Source: Sphingobium sp.
Lineage (GTDB): Bacteria; Pseudomonadota; Alphaproteobacteria; Sphingomonadales; Sphingomonadaceae
DNA length: 16,204 bases
Direction of reading: 5' to 3'
Assembly (NCBI GenBank): GCA_020051025.1
Contig: JAGVJS010000404.1
Coordinates: 1 to 16,204 of the forward strand
The translations under genes and the position numbers were made by a program. This document shows positions 1 to 8,244 of this stretch, piece by piece. The first letter of the stretch is position 1, and each line of letters opens with the position of its first letter. The notes beneath the pieces were generated by a model, which was given only the letters and a program-made list of their open reading frames with translations, did no database searches and was not told the DNA's origin.

Positions 1-2385
1 ACCTATGACGGTCGCGCCCGCCTCCACCAGCGCCGCAATGCGCCGCAACGTCGCCAGCGTCATCACCCGGCTCGATCCGCCCAGATAGAGGGCGCGATAA
101 CGCGCCTTGCCGGCAACCAGTTCGCCCTTCTCCACGCTCATACGGTTGGCAAGGATATCGGCATTGACGAAATCATAGGCGTATCGCGTGGGCAGGTCCG
201 CCGGCACGCCATGCTCAAACAGCGACGTGATCGGCGCATCCTCGCCATAGAAATAGGCAAGATCGGCATGGTCGCGCCCCTGCTGAAGCAGATACCCGGT
301 GCGCGACATATAATCGACCCAGGGCTTCGCCATCTCCGCCCAGCTTTCATGCCGGTTGAAATATTGGCCGAAGATCATAAGGCTGAGGCCCGGCAGCTTG
401 TCATCAACCGGCTGATGCACCGACGTATGAACGATCGGCCGGTTGATGCCAGACACAAACTCCAGATCGATCACCCGCTTCAGGTCCGACGGCGCAAAAG
501 CCCAAGGTGCGAAGGCCGATGTCATACTTTCGGCCGACACGATATTCTGACCATAGATATGCGCGACGGAGGCTGCGCCCTTCATGTCGCCGATCAGGGT
601 CGGGCGTGGCGCTGCGCCACGGTTGAAGGTCCACATCGCCGCCATCGGCACATCGGCATGGGACCGCAACGCCAGATCGTCGCCCAGCACCGGACGGCCA
701 TTTTCCAGCGCCTCGCCATAGACGGTCAGGCCATGCTCATGCGCGACCTTCGCCACCGTGCCATAATGGGCATCGGCCAGCAGATCGGCCAGCGTCTGCC
801 GATAGTCATGCAGGAAGGCATCGCTGCGGGCGGGCGACCCCATTACCGCGCCGGTCAGCGTAGGCAGGAACGGGACGGGATCATAGCCGCGCCGCGCCTT
901 GAACTCCTCGACCATGCGCGGGGTCCAGTTGGATGCGCCCACCTCAATGCTGTCGGTCAGCAGTGCACGGATGCCCTTCTTGCCGATCCATTCCGCGCCT
1001 ACCGTGTCGCGATACATGCCAAGATAGGTTTCGAGATAGCGGCGCACGGCGGCGGCATCATATTTGTCGACTTCCAGGCCCGTGGCTTCGGGCGTGGCGG
1101 GATGGTTGGTCTTGCCGGTCAGCGAATAGCCCATACGAACTATCCGCCAGTCGCTCCCCTTGGGCGCGGTCCAGTCCAGCGTACCGTCGGGATGCATCTG
1201 ATCGGTGAGGTCGATCACCTTCGATGGATCGGTCGCAGGAACGGACGGCGCCGCCACGTCGCTCAGCAGGTTATAGTCAGGCACGATGCCGAAGCCGGCC
1301 TTGACCTCATATTGATCGACCCTGGCCTCCGCCGACAGGCGCAATTCGCCAATACCCAGCGTCGGGCTGTCGGGACGGGCGAAAACGTCCATCATGACCG
1401 CGCCGGGCGCACCGTCGCCCAATCCCGGCGACTTGAGTGCGTCGTTCGCTGAAAGGACCAGCCGGAAACGTCGTGCCGTGACAGGGGCGAAACCGATCGT
1501 GGCGGATACTTCGGTCAGGGTGAAGCGACCGACCGGCTGCCACCCCTGCGCCGTTTCTGCTTCCAGCGTCGGGCGATAGGCTGGATCGCCAAAGGGCGGA
1601 CGGGCATGGGGCACGAACAGGCTGGCCGACCGGATGGTGACGGGCTTGCCATAGTCGAGGATCACCGCGCCGGGATTGGCCGCATCGCCCTTGGCCACCT
1701 GCGCCACGGTTTCCAGATCATGGTCGAGCAATGGTGCGGCAGGCAGCGCGCGGCCATCGGCCTGGGTCACGCGCGGCTGCGCCAAGGGCGCCACGACGAT
1801 CGGATAAGCAAGGACGCGCGCATCGGCATAATAGCCGGGCAGCGCGCCACTTTCCGCGCCACCGGCCAGCGGGTCGCTGAACTTCGCACTTTGGAACGGG
1901 CCGGTAACGGAGGGCGGGGCAGGCAACGCGCCCTTCAACCTCTGGCCGCCGCGCAGGTCAGTTTCGCTCCAGACCAGCTTCTTCATCGCATCCTGCGGCT
2001 TGACCCATGGCCCGCCCGTCTCGCTCCAGCCGGGCGAAGCGGCGATGGCGAATTCCAGCCCCTTGGCGTCGGCTGTCTTCACGGCGTGGCGGAACGCATC
2101 CTTCCAGCCGTCGGTCATATAGATCAACCGATCCTTGACGATCTGCGGCGTCATCAGGCTGGCGTCGAAATTCTGGACGCCGCCAATGCCCATGCGCGCC
2201 ATCCAGTCGAGGTCCTTGTCGATCCCTTCCTTGGTCACATTGCCCTTCATCCAGTGCCACCAGACGCGTGGACGCGCCGACTGGGGTGGGTTCGCGAAGC
2301 CATCGGCCAGATCATCCGCCCATGCAGGGGCAGCGAGGACGGTGCAGGCCAACAGCGCGGCCAGACGAAGCGGGCGGAATGTCAT
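1..2385 (-). CDS. GH106 family alpha-L-rhamnosidase, exported, 3' end cut by the window edge
   Basis: Removes terminal alpha-L-rhamnose from glycosides, probably in the periplasm. The visible part is 795 codons, open to base 1; the family is usually about 1,000-1,150 residues, so the C-terminal third is missing here. Residues 1-23 form a signal peptide ending APAWA before DD. Residues 42-74 carry the GH106 signature (WWHWMKGNV, then EGIDKDLDWM, then GIGGVQNFD). Two acidic positions in conserved contexts are candidate catalytic residues: E481 in DSIEVG and E619 in SAESMTS; this assignment is from memory of the family, not alignment. The ATG at 2385 is preceded by AGAGGA nine bases upstream. 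It lies 19 bases after the small membrane protein gene and is the last visible gene of the run. GH106 enzymes act on rutinosides, naringin and rhamnogalacturonan side chains. The aromatic-catabolic neighbours favour a phenolic glycoside over pectin. Confidence 0.9.
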   Translation of the reverse strand, partial: MTFRPLRLAALLACTVLAAPAWADDLADGFANPPQSARPRVWWHWMKGNVTKEGIDKDLDWMARMGIGGVQNFDASLMTPQIVKDRLIYMTDGWKDAFRHAVKTADAKGLEFAIAASPGWSETGGPWVKPQDAMKKLVWSETDLRGGQRLKGALPAPPSVTGPFQSAKFSDPLAGGAESGALPGYYADARVLAYPIVVAPLAQPRVTQADGRALPAAPLLDHDLETVAQVAKGDAANPGAVILDYGKPVTIRSASLFVPHARPPFGDPAYRPTLEAETAQGWQPVGRFTLTEVSATIGFAPVTARRFRLVLSANDALKSPGLGDGAPGAVMMDVFARPDSPTLGIGELRLSAEARVDQYEVKAGFGIVPDYNLLSDVAAPSVPATDPSKVIDLTDQMHPDGTLDWTAPKGSDWRIVRMGYSLTGKTNHPATPEATGLEVDKYDAAAVRRYLETYLGMYRDTVGAEWIGKKGIRALLTDSIEVGASNWTPRMVEEFKARRGYDPVPFLPTLTGAVMGSPARSDAFLHDYRQTLADLLADAHYGTVAKVAHEHGLTVYGEALENGRPVLGDDLALRSHADVPMAAMWTFNRGAAPRPTLIGDMKGAASVAHIYGQNIVSAESMTSAFAPWAFAPSDLKRVIDLEFVSGINRPIVHTSVHQPVDDKLPGLSLMIFGQYFNRHESWAEMAKPWVDYMSRTGYLLQQGRDHADLAYFYGEDAPITSLFEHGVPADLPTRYAYDFVNADILANRMSVEKGELVAGKARYRALYLGGSSRVMTLATLRRIAALVEAGATVIG

Positions 2386-2404
2386 CGGGGGCAATCCTCT
2401 TTTA

Positions 2405-2842
2405 TCAAATAGCGCGCACGGACGACAGCAGCAGTCGCAGCGCCAGAGTAGCGACCAGCGCACCGAGCACGCCGCCATAGGCAATCTTGATCGTCACGGC
2501 CGCGCCCCAGCCGATAGCCGGAGGCCCGGCCACGCCGATCGAAAAGGCGAGCGCGCCACCCAGAAGGCCACCCGCCAGAGCGAACGAGGCAGCGCGGATC
2601 AGGATCGACCGCAGCGCCACGCCTCCGCCCAACCGCTTCCGCGCAATCAACGCCGGGACCAGTGCGCTCATCAGCGCGACGGCAATGCTTTGCGGCACGA
2701 AATCGAGCGCCAGATTGTCAGGCGCCATCCAGTCAAGTGGACGCCGAACGATCCCGAACACGCCAAGGAAGAAGGCAAAGCTCAGCGCCGCATTGATGCC
2801 GACGCTGATCACCGCCTCCTTCCTGATGGAAATAGCGCTCAC
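2405..2842 (-). CDS. Small four-helix integral membrane protein of unknown function
   Basis: I do not recognise the family. From the GTG at 2842 the product is 145 residues. Hydrophobic stretches at about 11-31, 49-67, 79-103 and 110-138 suggest four membrane helices, with Arg/Lys-rich turns such as IARKRLGGG between the second and third. The GTG overlaps the GH1 stop codon (GTGA), which suggests translational coupling. A second GTG at 2812 would give 135 residues, but its purine-rich AGGAAGGAGG sits only 2-3 bases away, which is tight. An upstream in-frame ATG at 2989 would run deep into the GH1 gene and adds a charged, non-membrane N-terminus, so I rejected it. The gene sits between two glycosidases, so a role in sugar or aglycone passage, or in envelope adaptation, is possible but not shown. 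Confidence 0.72.
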   Translation of the reverse strand: MSAISIRKEAVISVGINAALSFAFFLGVFGIVRRPLDWMAPDNLALDFVPQSIAVALMSALVPALIARKRLGGGVALRSILIRAASFALAGGLLGGALAFSIGVAGPPAIGWGAAVTIKIAYGGVLGALVATLALRLLLSSVRAI

Positions 2843-4143
2843 AGCGCGTTGCGACGGGCGATCGCGCCGTAAATGCCGGCGCTGGGCTTGGGTGTGCGGG
2901 CGAACGTCACCGGATCGACACTGTGCAGGCCGAATTTGGGCTTGTAGCCGAAAATCCATTCGAAATTGTCGAGCAGCGACCAGTGGCAATAGCCCTGCAC
3001 CGGCACACCGTCATCAATCGCAGCTTTCAGACCGGCCAACGCTTCGGGAATGAATTTGGCGCGGATCGCATCGTCCTCGGTCCCGACCCCATGTTCCGAT
3101 ACCAGGATCGGCACACCCGTCACCTCATGGGCGTAGCGGACCGCGCCACCGAGCGAAGGCGCCCAGACTTCGGTGCCCGACCAGTTGGCGATCGATCCCT
3201 TGGGCGCGGGCAGTCGGCCCTTGTCACCCCAGAGCGCGCGCTCGTAATTCTGCACGCCGATGAAATCGTCGCCCTTCGCGACATTCAGCCATTCTCCATA
3301 AAGCTCGCCGCGCATCCGGTCGCGCACCGACGCCTTGCCCACCGCCTGATCGTCCATCATGGCGAGCGAGATGCCGACCGGCAGGTCGGGACGCACCTCC
3401 TTGATCGCCGCCTTGCCCGCCTGATGCGCGGCCAACAGCCCCTTCTGGAGCTCCGGCAGGTCTTCGACGCCAGCGACATTGGCGCTGACGAACTTCGCAA
3501 CACCCAGCCGCTTCGCCGCCGTTTCCAGCGTCAGCTTCTGAATATCCCAGACCTGCGGGGGCAGCATCGGCTTCAGCAGCAACAGGATATTGGGTTCGTT
3601 GAAGGTAATGACGCTGTGAATATCCTTGCCCAGCGCACGCGTGACCTTGTCGCAATAGCGCGCAAAGAGCGACGCGCTTTCGGGGTTGGTCCACCCACCC
3701 TGCGCACTGAACCAGCGCGGCGAGGTGAAGTGGCTGTAAGTCGCTACAGGGGTCAGCCCCCGCGCGCGGCAGCCCTCGATCATCGCCTTGTAATGATCAA
3801 GCATCGCCTGGCTGAACAGGCCCTTTTCCGGCTCGATCCGCGCCCATTCGATGCCGAAGCGATAGCAGTTGAGACCCATCGCCTTCGCAAGGTCAAGGTC
3901 GGTTTCCCACAGCATGAAGCTGTTGCAGGCGTCACCCGACGGCTGGGTGAACACGGTGGGCTGCTGGTTCTCCAGAAACCAAAGATCGCTGGCGATATTA
4001 TTGCCCTCAATCTGGTGCGGCGCAGTCGCCGCGCCCCAGAGGAAGCCCTTGGGGAAGGCCGGGTCGGCGCTCTTGCGCGCAGCGAAAGCGGGGGCGGCCA
4101 TGGCGGCTGCGCCGGTAGCCAGAAGGGTTCTGCGATCCAGCAT
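2839..4143 (-). CDS. GH1 family beta-glucosidase with Tat-type signal
   Basis: Hydrolyses beta-glucosides by the retaining mechanism. The product is 434 residues, normal for GH1. The N-terminus reads DRRTLLATGAAAMAAPAFA (residues 3-21), a twin-arginine signal, so export folded to the periplasm is likely. The acid/base is E183 in TFNEPN. The nucleophile is E350 in VSEHG, where most of the family has TENG. GAATAPHQIEG (37-47) and WSLLDNFEW (388-396) followed by FGLHSVD supply the sugar-binding residues. The ATG at 4143 is preceded by GGAGA nine bases upstream and gives the Tat leader. A longer frame starting at 4308 would overlap the esterase gene and is not credible. It lies 28 bases after the esterase gene. 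With GH106 downstream it could remove the glucose left after rhamnose is taken from a rutinoside or neohesperidoside. Confidence 0.92.
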   Translation of the reverse strand: MLDRRTLLATGAAAMAAPAFAARKSADPAFPKGFLWGAATAPHQIEGNNIASDLWFLENQQPTVFTQPSGDACNSFMLWETDLDLAKAMGLNCYRFGIEWARIEPEKGLFSQAMLDHYKAMIEGCRARGLTPVATYSHFTSPRWFSAQGGWTNPESASLFARYCDKVTRALGKDIHSVITFNEPNILLLLKPMLPPQVWDIQKLTLETAAKRLGVAKFVSANVAGVEDLPELQKGLLAAHQAGKAAIKEVRPDLPVGISLAMMDDQAVGKASVRDRMRGELYGEWLNVAKGDDFIGVQNYERALWGDKGRLPAPKGSIANWSGTEVWAPSLGGAVRYAHEVTGVPILVSEHGVGTEDDAIRAKFIPEALAGLKAAIDDGVPVQGYCHWSLLDNFEWIFGYKPKFGLHSVDPVTFARTPKPSAGIYGAIARRNAL

Positions 4144-4171
4144 GATATCCGTCTCTCCGATTATGTGATTG

Positions 4172-5020
4172 TCAGACAGTGGTGTCGCGCACGAAGGCGC
4201 AGATCTCGTCGGCCAGCCGCCGGTCGGCGGTGCCCAGATGCATGGCCATGCTGTAATGATTATGGCCCGAATGAATATAACCGCGCGGCATCGCGCCATG
4301 GCGGGCAAGCCGGTCCTGCATCAGACCCAGAAATTCGGCCTGAAACCGGGGCGGATCAAACTCTGCGCAGGCAATGAGCAATGGCAATGGGGTGGAGGCC
4401 ACGGCCTCCAGCGGCATCCGATCCGAATAGAGCGAAGTTTCGCCATAATAAAGCGTGTCCCGCTGATCGAGCGGTGTGTAGCCATAAAGGCCCGACAGCA
4501 GGATCGCCCCGCGAATATGACTGCCGCCGGCCAGCTTCAGATAACCCGCCACATGCACCGAACCTGCCGATGTGCCCATCAGCACGATGCGATCAGGATC
4601 GCCGCCATGCTCTGCCGCATTGGCCTTGAGCCAATCGACCAGCACCGCCACATCTTCCGACCCGCCCGGCCAGACATGATCGGGCGCCAGCCGATAATTG
4701 ATGACCACGCCCAGAAAACCAGCCTGCGCCGCCATGCGCCCGACATTGGCGTTAGGCCAGGCATCCGCCCCGCCCTTGTCCCCTTTCAGGAAGCCCCCGC
4801 CATGAACGAAGACGAGGATCGGTGCATTTTTGGTATCAGCAGAAGCATAGAGATCCAGCCGATGCCGTTCATGCGGACCATAAGCGATGTCTGCTGCCGT
4901 CACCGGCACATGCATGGACAAAGCGCCCTGCTCCGCATCGAACAGCGCGCGGCAATGGGCCAGCATGTCCGGGCCAAGGTCGGTGCCCATGGCCGCAATC
5001 GCCTGTCTGATCTGGCTCAT
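4172..5020 (-). CDS. Alpha/beta-hydrolase fold esterase (HGGG / hormone-sensitive-lipase-like)
   Basis: A carboxylesterase-type hydrolase of 282 residues. HGGG at 73-76 forms the oxyanion hole, S151 in GTSAG is the nucleophile, D222 in AEFDPP is the likely acid, and H253 or H255 in GHNHYS is the catalytic histidine. The GHNHYS ending resembles the BD-FAE and kynurenine formamidase-like branch. There is no signal peptide, so it is probably cytoplasmic, unlike the two glycosidases downstream. The ATG at 5020 has GGAAGG six bases upstream; a longer start at 5152 would overlap the receptor gene. Substrate is inferred only: it could remove acyl groups (acetyl, feruloyl, caffeoyl) from the imported compound, or open a lactone or ester made during ring cleavage. 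It lies 70 bases after the receptor gene, across a strong inverted repeat. Confidence 0.88.
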   Translation of the reverse strand: MSQIRQAIAAMGTDLGPDMLAHCRALFDAEQGALSMHVPVTAADIAYGPHERHRLDLYASADTKNAPILVFVHGGGFLKGDKGGADAWPNANVGRMAAQAGFLGVVINYRLAPDHVWPGGSEDVAVLVDWLKANAAEHGGDPDRIVLMGTSAGSVHVAGYLKLAGGSHIRGAILLSGLYGYTPLDQRDTLYYGETSLYSDRMPLEAVASTPLPLLIACAEFDPPRFQAEFLGLMQDRLARHGAMPRGYIHSGHNHYSMAMHLGTADRRLADEICAFVRDTTV

Positions 5021-5049
5021 CCGTTCCCTTCCCGTTGCTGCGAAACATC

Positions 5050-5081
5050 GGCATGGCGAGGTCTTATCGCTCCGCCATGCC
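5050..5081 (-). other. Intercistronic hairpin between receptor and esterase genes
   Basis: On the transcribed strand GGCATGGCGGAG (5081-5070) pairs with CTCGCCATGCC (5060-5050) around a 9-base loop. This makes an 11-bp stem with a single bulged G. It begins nine bases after the receptor stop codon and ends 29 bases before the esterase start. No T-run follows, so it does not look like a standard intrinsic terminator. It may protect the receptor message from 3' decay or lower expression of the genes downstream. Confidence 0.55.
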
Positions 5082-5090
5082 TCTGTCTGA

Positions 5091-7373
5091 TCAGAACTTC
5101 GCGTCAAAGCTGATGCCGACCTGCCGGAAGGATTGTGTGCCGTAGATGGCACCGATATTCTGCTCTCCCTGATCGGTCGTGTAGGGGAAGTCGCTCTGCA
5201 TCAGCGAGGGTTCGTGCACATTGAACAGGTTGCGGCCAAATATCGCAACACTGTAGCGATTATCATCCGTGCGCAGGCCGATCCGACCACCCATCAGCCA
5301 ATGGGAACGGAAAGTTGTCAGGCTGTTGGAATTAGCCTCATAGCGCACCCGCGATTTCCAGACGGTATCGGCAGCCACGAAGCCGTTAAGGCGACCGGCC
5401 ACCGGCGCTTCATATTCGCCCGACAGCGTAAACTTATACTTGGGTGCATAAGCCAGCTGCGAGCCGCCGATATTGGTGCCATCCGTGCCGATGAAGCCAC
5501 CCGGATAGGTCGCTTTGGCATAGATGAAGCCAGTATTAAGCGACAGGCCTTCAAAGACTTTTCCGAAGAAATTGATTTCCGCTCCGCGCGATTTCACGCC
5601 GTTGATGTTAGTCTGAACACAGGAAATGACGGCGGTGCTGTCCACGGTGCACTGCTGCGCCTGGAAATTCTTGATCTTCTGGTAAAAGACGCTGAGATCA
5701 GCGACCCAGCCGCCGAACAAGGTGGTCTTGAGGCCCGCTTCATAAGCCATCGGGATTTCCGGCAACACGACAAAAGGCTTGGCCGGCGCCGACGGAATGG
5801 CAATCTGCCCGCCCTTGAACCCGCGCGATGCGGTGGCGTAGATCATCATGTCGCGGTCCAGATCATATTGCGCACCAAGCCGCCAGGAGAATTTCTGAAC
5901 GTCCAATATCGTGCGGCTGAACGGATCGGCGGGCGTGAAATAGTCATAACGATCCATCGACAGTCGATCAGTCGTGTACCGGCCACCAGCAATCAGGCGC
6001 AGGCGAGGCGACAGATGGAAGGTTCCCTGTCCGAAGACGGCAAGCGATTCATCCTGAATGTCGAGATCAGCGCCTGGGTTGCGCACGATCGGAATAGTCA
6101 GGCCGGGGAATGGCACCACCGACACCGACAGGCTTTCCGGATCGCGTGTCTGCTTCTGGTTCGAATAGAAGACGCCGGCGGTATATTCCAGGAACTGGTC
6201 GGCGGGCGAACTGACCCGCAATTCCTGCGTGAAAAGGCTAAGCTTACGGTTCACAGCGCCGTTACCGACCTGCAACTCCAGCGGATCGCCACGGAACACG
6301 TTGGTTGCCGCAGCCAATCCAGTTTCGCTCGACTTACGATAGGCAGTGACGGACGTCAGCGTGAACGGATCGGCTTCATAGTCGAGCTGAAGCGAGCCGC
6401 CATAATTTTCCGTGCGGCCGACATAGGAAGAGTCGGAGCAATATTTCTGATTGCCCTCGCCGGGTGTGACGCCGCAGCTTGCGAGCCGTGCAGTGATGCC
6501 GGTGCTGTCTTGAAGCAGCCCGCCCAACGCCGTACCGGGACCGCTGGTCTGAACGAAGGTGAAGAAGTCGCCACCATTTTCGGCACGGCTCTTGGTATAG
6601 TCGCCGATCAGGTTGACGGTCAGCCGTTCGGTCGGTTCCCAGAGCAGGCGCCCACGCATGCCGTAACGATCGTTGTCGTTATAGTCACCGGTCAGCGCAT
6701 TCTTGTTCACGCCTTGGCGCAAATTGGTGACGCCCGACACACGGATGGCGGCATTGGACGCCAGCGGGATATTCACGACGCCCTGGATGACCTGATTGCC
6801 GAACTTCGACCCGGCGGTGCCGGCATTGGACAATTCGGTGCGCACCCGCGCGGAAAAGCCACTGGGGTCGGGTGCGTTGGTGGTAATGTTGATGACGCCT
6901 GCCGAGGTGGTCAGGCCGAACAACGTGCCCTGCGGCCCCTTCAGCACTTCGATCCGGCTGACGTCGAACAGATCGGAGATATTGGCGTTGCCTTGGCTCA
7001 CCTGATCGACGACGACGCCGACCGATGCGACTGCGCCGGCGGAGAAGGTCTGGGTGCCGATGCCGCGGATCGCACCGCCGCCGCCGGTATTCTGGCCGGG
7101 TGCCTGCTGGATTTCCAGCGAAGGCGCGACGCGGCTGAGGTCATTTACCGTGTTGACCTGCTGACGCTCCAGTTGCGCCTGATTGGCGACAGTGATGGAG
7201 ATCGGAACCTCCGTCACTTTTTCAGCCTTCCGCTGGGCAGTCACGATGATGTCGGAATTGACTTCGGGCACGTCTGCCGCTGCCTGCGGCGCGGCCTCCT
7301 GCGCAAAGGCGGGCGCAGCGAGTGCGATGACGCTCGCGCTCGCCAGTGCAGCGATCGAAATGAAGTTACGCAT
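5091..7373 (-). CDS. TonB-dependent outer-membrane receptor
   Basis: Outer-membrane active transporter of 760 residues, usual for a sphingomonad receptor without an N-terminal STN signalling domain. Residues 1-24 form a signal peptide ending APAFA before QE. DIIVTA at 41-46 is the TonB box. The plug covers about 50-170, with the conserved RIEVLKGPQGTLFG (140-153) and GVINITT (159-165). The remainder is the beta-barrel, ending in the expected C-terminal phenylalanine (SFDAKF). Paired cysteines in two barrel stretches (ASCGVTP...KYC and QCTVD...SC) could form loop disulfides. The ATG at 7373 follows a GGGAGAGGG tract. It lies between the ring-cleavage genes and the glycosidases, so its cargo is probably the intact phenolic glycoside or aglycone rather than iron. 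That is inference from position; no residue in the sequence fixes the ligand. Confidence 0.95.
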   Translation of the reverse strand: MRNFISIAALASASVIALAAPAFAQEAAPQAAADVPEVNSDIIVTAQRKAEKVTEVPISITVANQAQLERQQVNTVNDLSRVAPSLEIQQAPGQNTGGGGAIRGIGTQTFSAGAVASVGVVVDQVSQGNANISDLFDVSRIEVLKGPQGTLFGLTTSAGVINITTNAPDPSGFSARVRTELSNAGTAGSKFGNQVIQGVVNIPLASNAAIRVSGVTNLRQGVNKNALTGDYNDNDRYGMRGRLLWEPTERLTVNLIGDYTKSRAENGGDFFTFVQTSGPGTALGGLLQDSTGITARLASCGVTPGEGNQKYCSDSSYVGRTENYGGSLQLDYEADPFTLTSVTAYRKSSETGLAAATNVFRGDPLELQVGNGAVNRKLSLFTQELRVSSPADQFLEYTAGVFYSNQKQTRDPESLSVSVVPFPGLTIPIVRNPGADLDIQDESLAVFGQGTFHLSPRLRLIAGGRYTTDRLSMDRYDYFTPADPFSRTILDVQKFSWRLGAQYDLDRDMMIYATASRGFKGGQIAIPSAPAKPFVVLPEIPMAYEAGLKTTLFGGWVADLSVFYQKIKNFQAQQCTVDSTAVISCVQTNINGVKSRGAEINFFGKVFEGLSLNTGFIYAKATYPGGFIGTDGTNIGGSQLAYAPKYKFTLSGEYEAPVAGRLNGFVAADTVWKSRVRYEANSNSLTTFRSHWLMGGRIGLRTDDNRYSVAIFGRNLFNVHEPSLMQSDFPYTTDQGEQNIGAIYGTQSFRQVGISFDAKF

Positions 7374-7413
7374 GATGTCCCTCTCCCTTTCTTATGATTG
7401 GGTGATTGTTGAA
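7374..7413 (-). promoter_or_regulatory. Receptor leader resembling the GH1 leader
   Basis: The 40 bases before the receptor ATG read, on the coding strand, ACAATCACCCAATC, then AAAGGGAGAGGGACATC. The 28-base leader of the GH1 gene (4171-4144) has ACAATCACATAATC, then GGAGAGACGGATATC. The shared blocks ACAATCACNNAATC and GGAGAG..GGA.ATC keep the same order, with about seven bases fewer in the GH1 leader. It contains the ribosome-binding site. A common regulatory element or shared ancestry is possible, but chance similarity of purine-rich leaders is not excluded. Confidence 0.35.
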
Positions 7414-8244
7414 TTATTGTTCGTCGATGATGCGGTTGGTAAGCGTGCCGACAGTGCCGATGCTGATTTCGACCTGGTCGCCCGCCTTCATGTAGAGCGG
7501 CGGGGTGCGCTTATCGCCGACGCCGCCGGGCGTACCGGTGGCGATGACGTCGCCGGGGCTGAGCGGGGTGAAGGCCGACACATATGCGATCACGGTCGGT
7601 ATATCCCAGATCATGTCGCTGACCGGCTGATCCTGTAACAATTCGCCGTTGAGACGGGTCTGCACACGCAGCGCGCCCAGATCGTCAATCTCGTCCGGCG
7701 TCACCAGCGCGGGACCGAAGCCGCCGGTGCCGGGAAACGTCTTGCCCGGCGTGAACTGGATATTATGGCGCTGCCAGTCGCGCGCGCTGCCGTCGTTAAA
7801 GGCGGCGTAGCCGGCAACATAGTTCCACGCATCGGCCGCCGCGACCTTGTGCGCGGGCTTGCCGATCACGATCGCCAGTTCGCCTTCATAATCGAAGCGC
7901 TCGGTCACGGCCGGCTTCACCATCGGCTGGCCATCGGCAACCAGACTGTCGGCATAGCGCACGAAGATCGCCGGATGCGCCTTCTGCTCACGCCCGGTTT
8001 CCTTGACATGTTCGGCATAGTTGAGGCCGACGCAAAGGATCTTGGCAGGATCGGGGATCACCGGCAGCAACACGATATCGGCGGCGGCGAAAATCGTGCC
8101 ATCGGCCAGCGCGTTCAGGCTCCCCTCGGCCAGCGCCGCCTTCAGGCTGGGCGTCGTATCGGTCGCCAGTTCGACGATCGTTTCGCCATCCAGATGGCCA
8201 AAGCTGGGCGTGCCGTCGGGACGGCGGAAGCTGACATAACGCAT
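7414..8244 (-). CDS. Fumarylacetoacetate hydrolase (FAH) family hydrolase/isomerase
   Basis: Acts on acyl-pyruvate or oxo-dienoate compounds, cleaving a C-C bond or isomerising or decarboxylating them. The length of 276 residues is normal for the FAH C-terminal fold. ILCVGLNYAEH (69-79) carries the likely catalytic H79. E120 and E122 in DYEGELA, and D151 in FNDGSARD, are the expected metal ligands. GDVIATGTPGGVG (231-243) is the conserved substrate loop. The ATG at 8244 overlaps the dioxygenase stop by one base (TAATG), so translation is probably coupled. Its place right after a ring-cleavage dioxygenase suggests it processes the meta-cleavage product. No MhpC-type hydrolase is visible, so this enzyme may carry out the C-C hydrolysis step. 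Relatives include HpcE-type isomerase/decarboxylases and acylpyruvases; the sequence alone does not choose between them. Confidence 0.92.
   Translation of the reverse strand: MRYVSFRRPDGTPSFGHLDGETIVELATDTTPSLKAALAEGSLNALADGTIFAAADIVLLPVIPDPAKILCVGLNYAEHVKETGREQKAHPAIFVRYADSLVADGQPMVKPAVTERFDYEGELAIVIGKPAHKVAAADAWNYVAGYAAFNDGSARDWQRHNIQFTPGKTFPGTGGFGPALVTPDEIDDLGALRVQTRLNGELLQDQPVSDMIWDIPTVIAYVSAFTPLSPGDVIATGTPGGVGDKRTPPLYMKAGDQVEISIGTVGTLTNRIIDEQ

Noticed and set aside
211..1452. A 413-codon plus-strand frame
   Set aside because: Lies opposite the GH106 coding region with all its motifs; the predicted protein is rich in Arg, His and Ile and shows no domain.
2383..2385. Lipoprotein start for GH106 (Cys14 in LLAC)
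   Set aside because: The cysteine lies in the middle of the hydrophobic core, the -2 Leu is unusual for a lipobox, and a better signal peptidase I site (AWA before DD) follows.
2839..4308. Longer 489-residue version of the GH1 protein
   Set aside because: The additional 55 residues overlap the esterase gene and would bury the Tat signal; the ATG at 4143 has a ribosome site and yields a clean leader.
2923..4377. A 484-codon plus-strand frame
   Set aside because: Antisense to GH1, whose catalytic motifs are intact; no family resemblance on the plus strand.
5086..5095. Ten-base palindrome TCTGATCAGA over the receptor stop codon
   Set aside because: Short, inside the last codons, and expected by chance in a window of this size.
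5133..7397. A 754-codon open frame on the plus strand across the receptor gene
   Set aside because: It is antisense to a well-supported TonB receptor, has no recognisable domain, and its Arg/His/Gly/Ala-rich composition is typical of shadow frames in GC-rich DNA.
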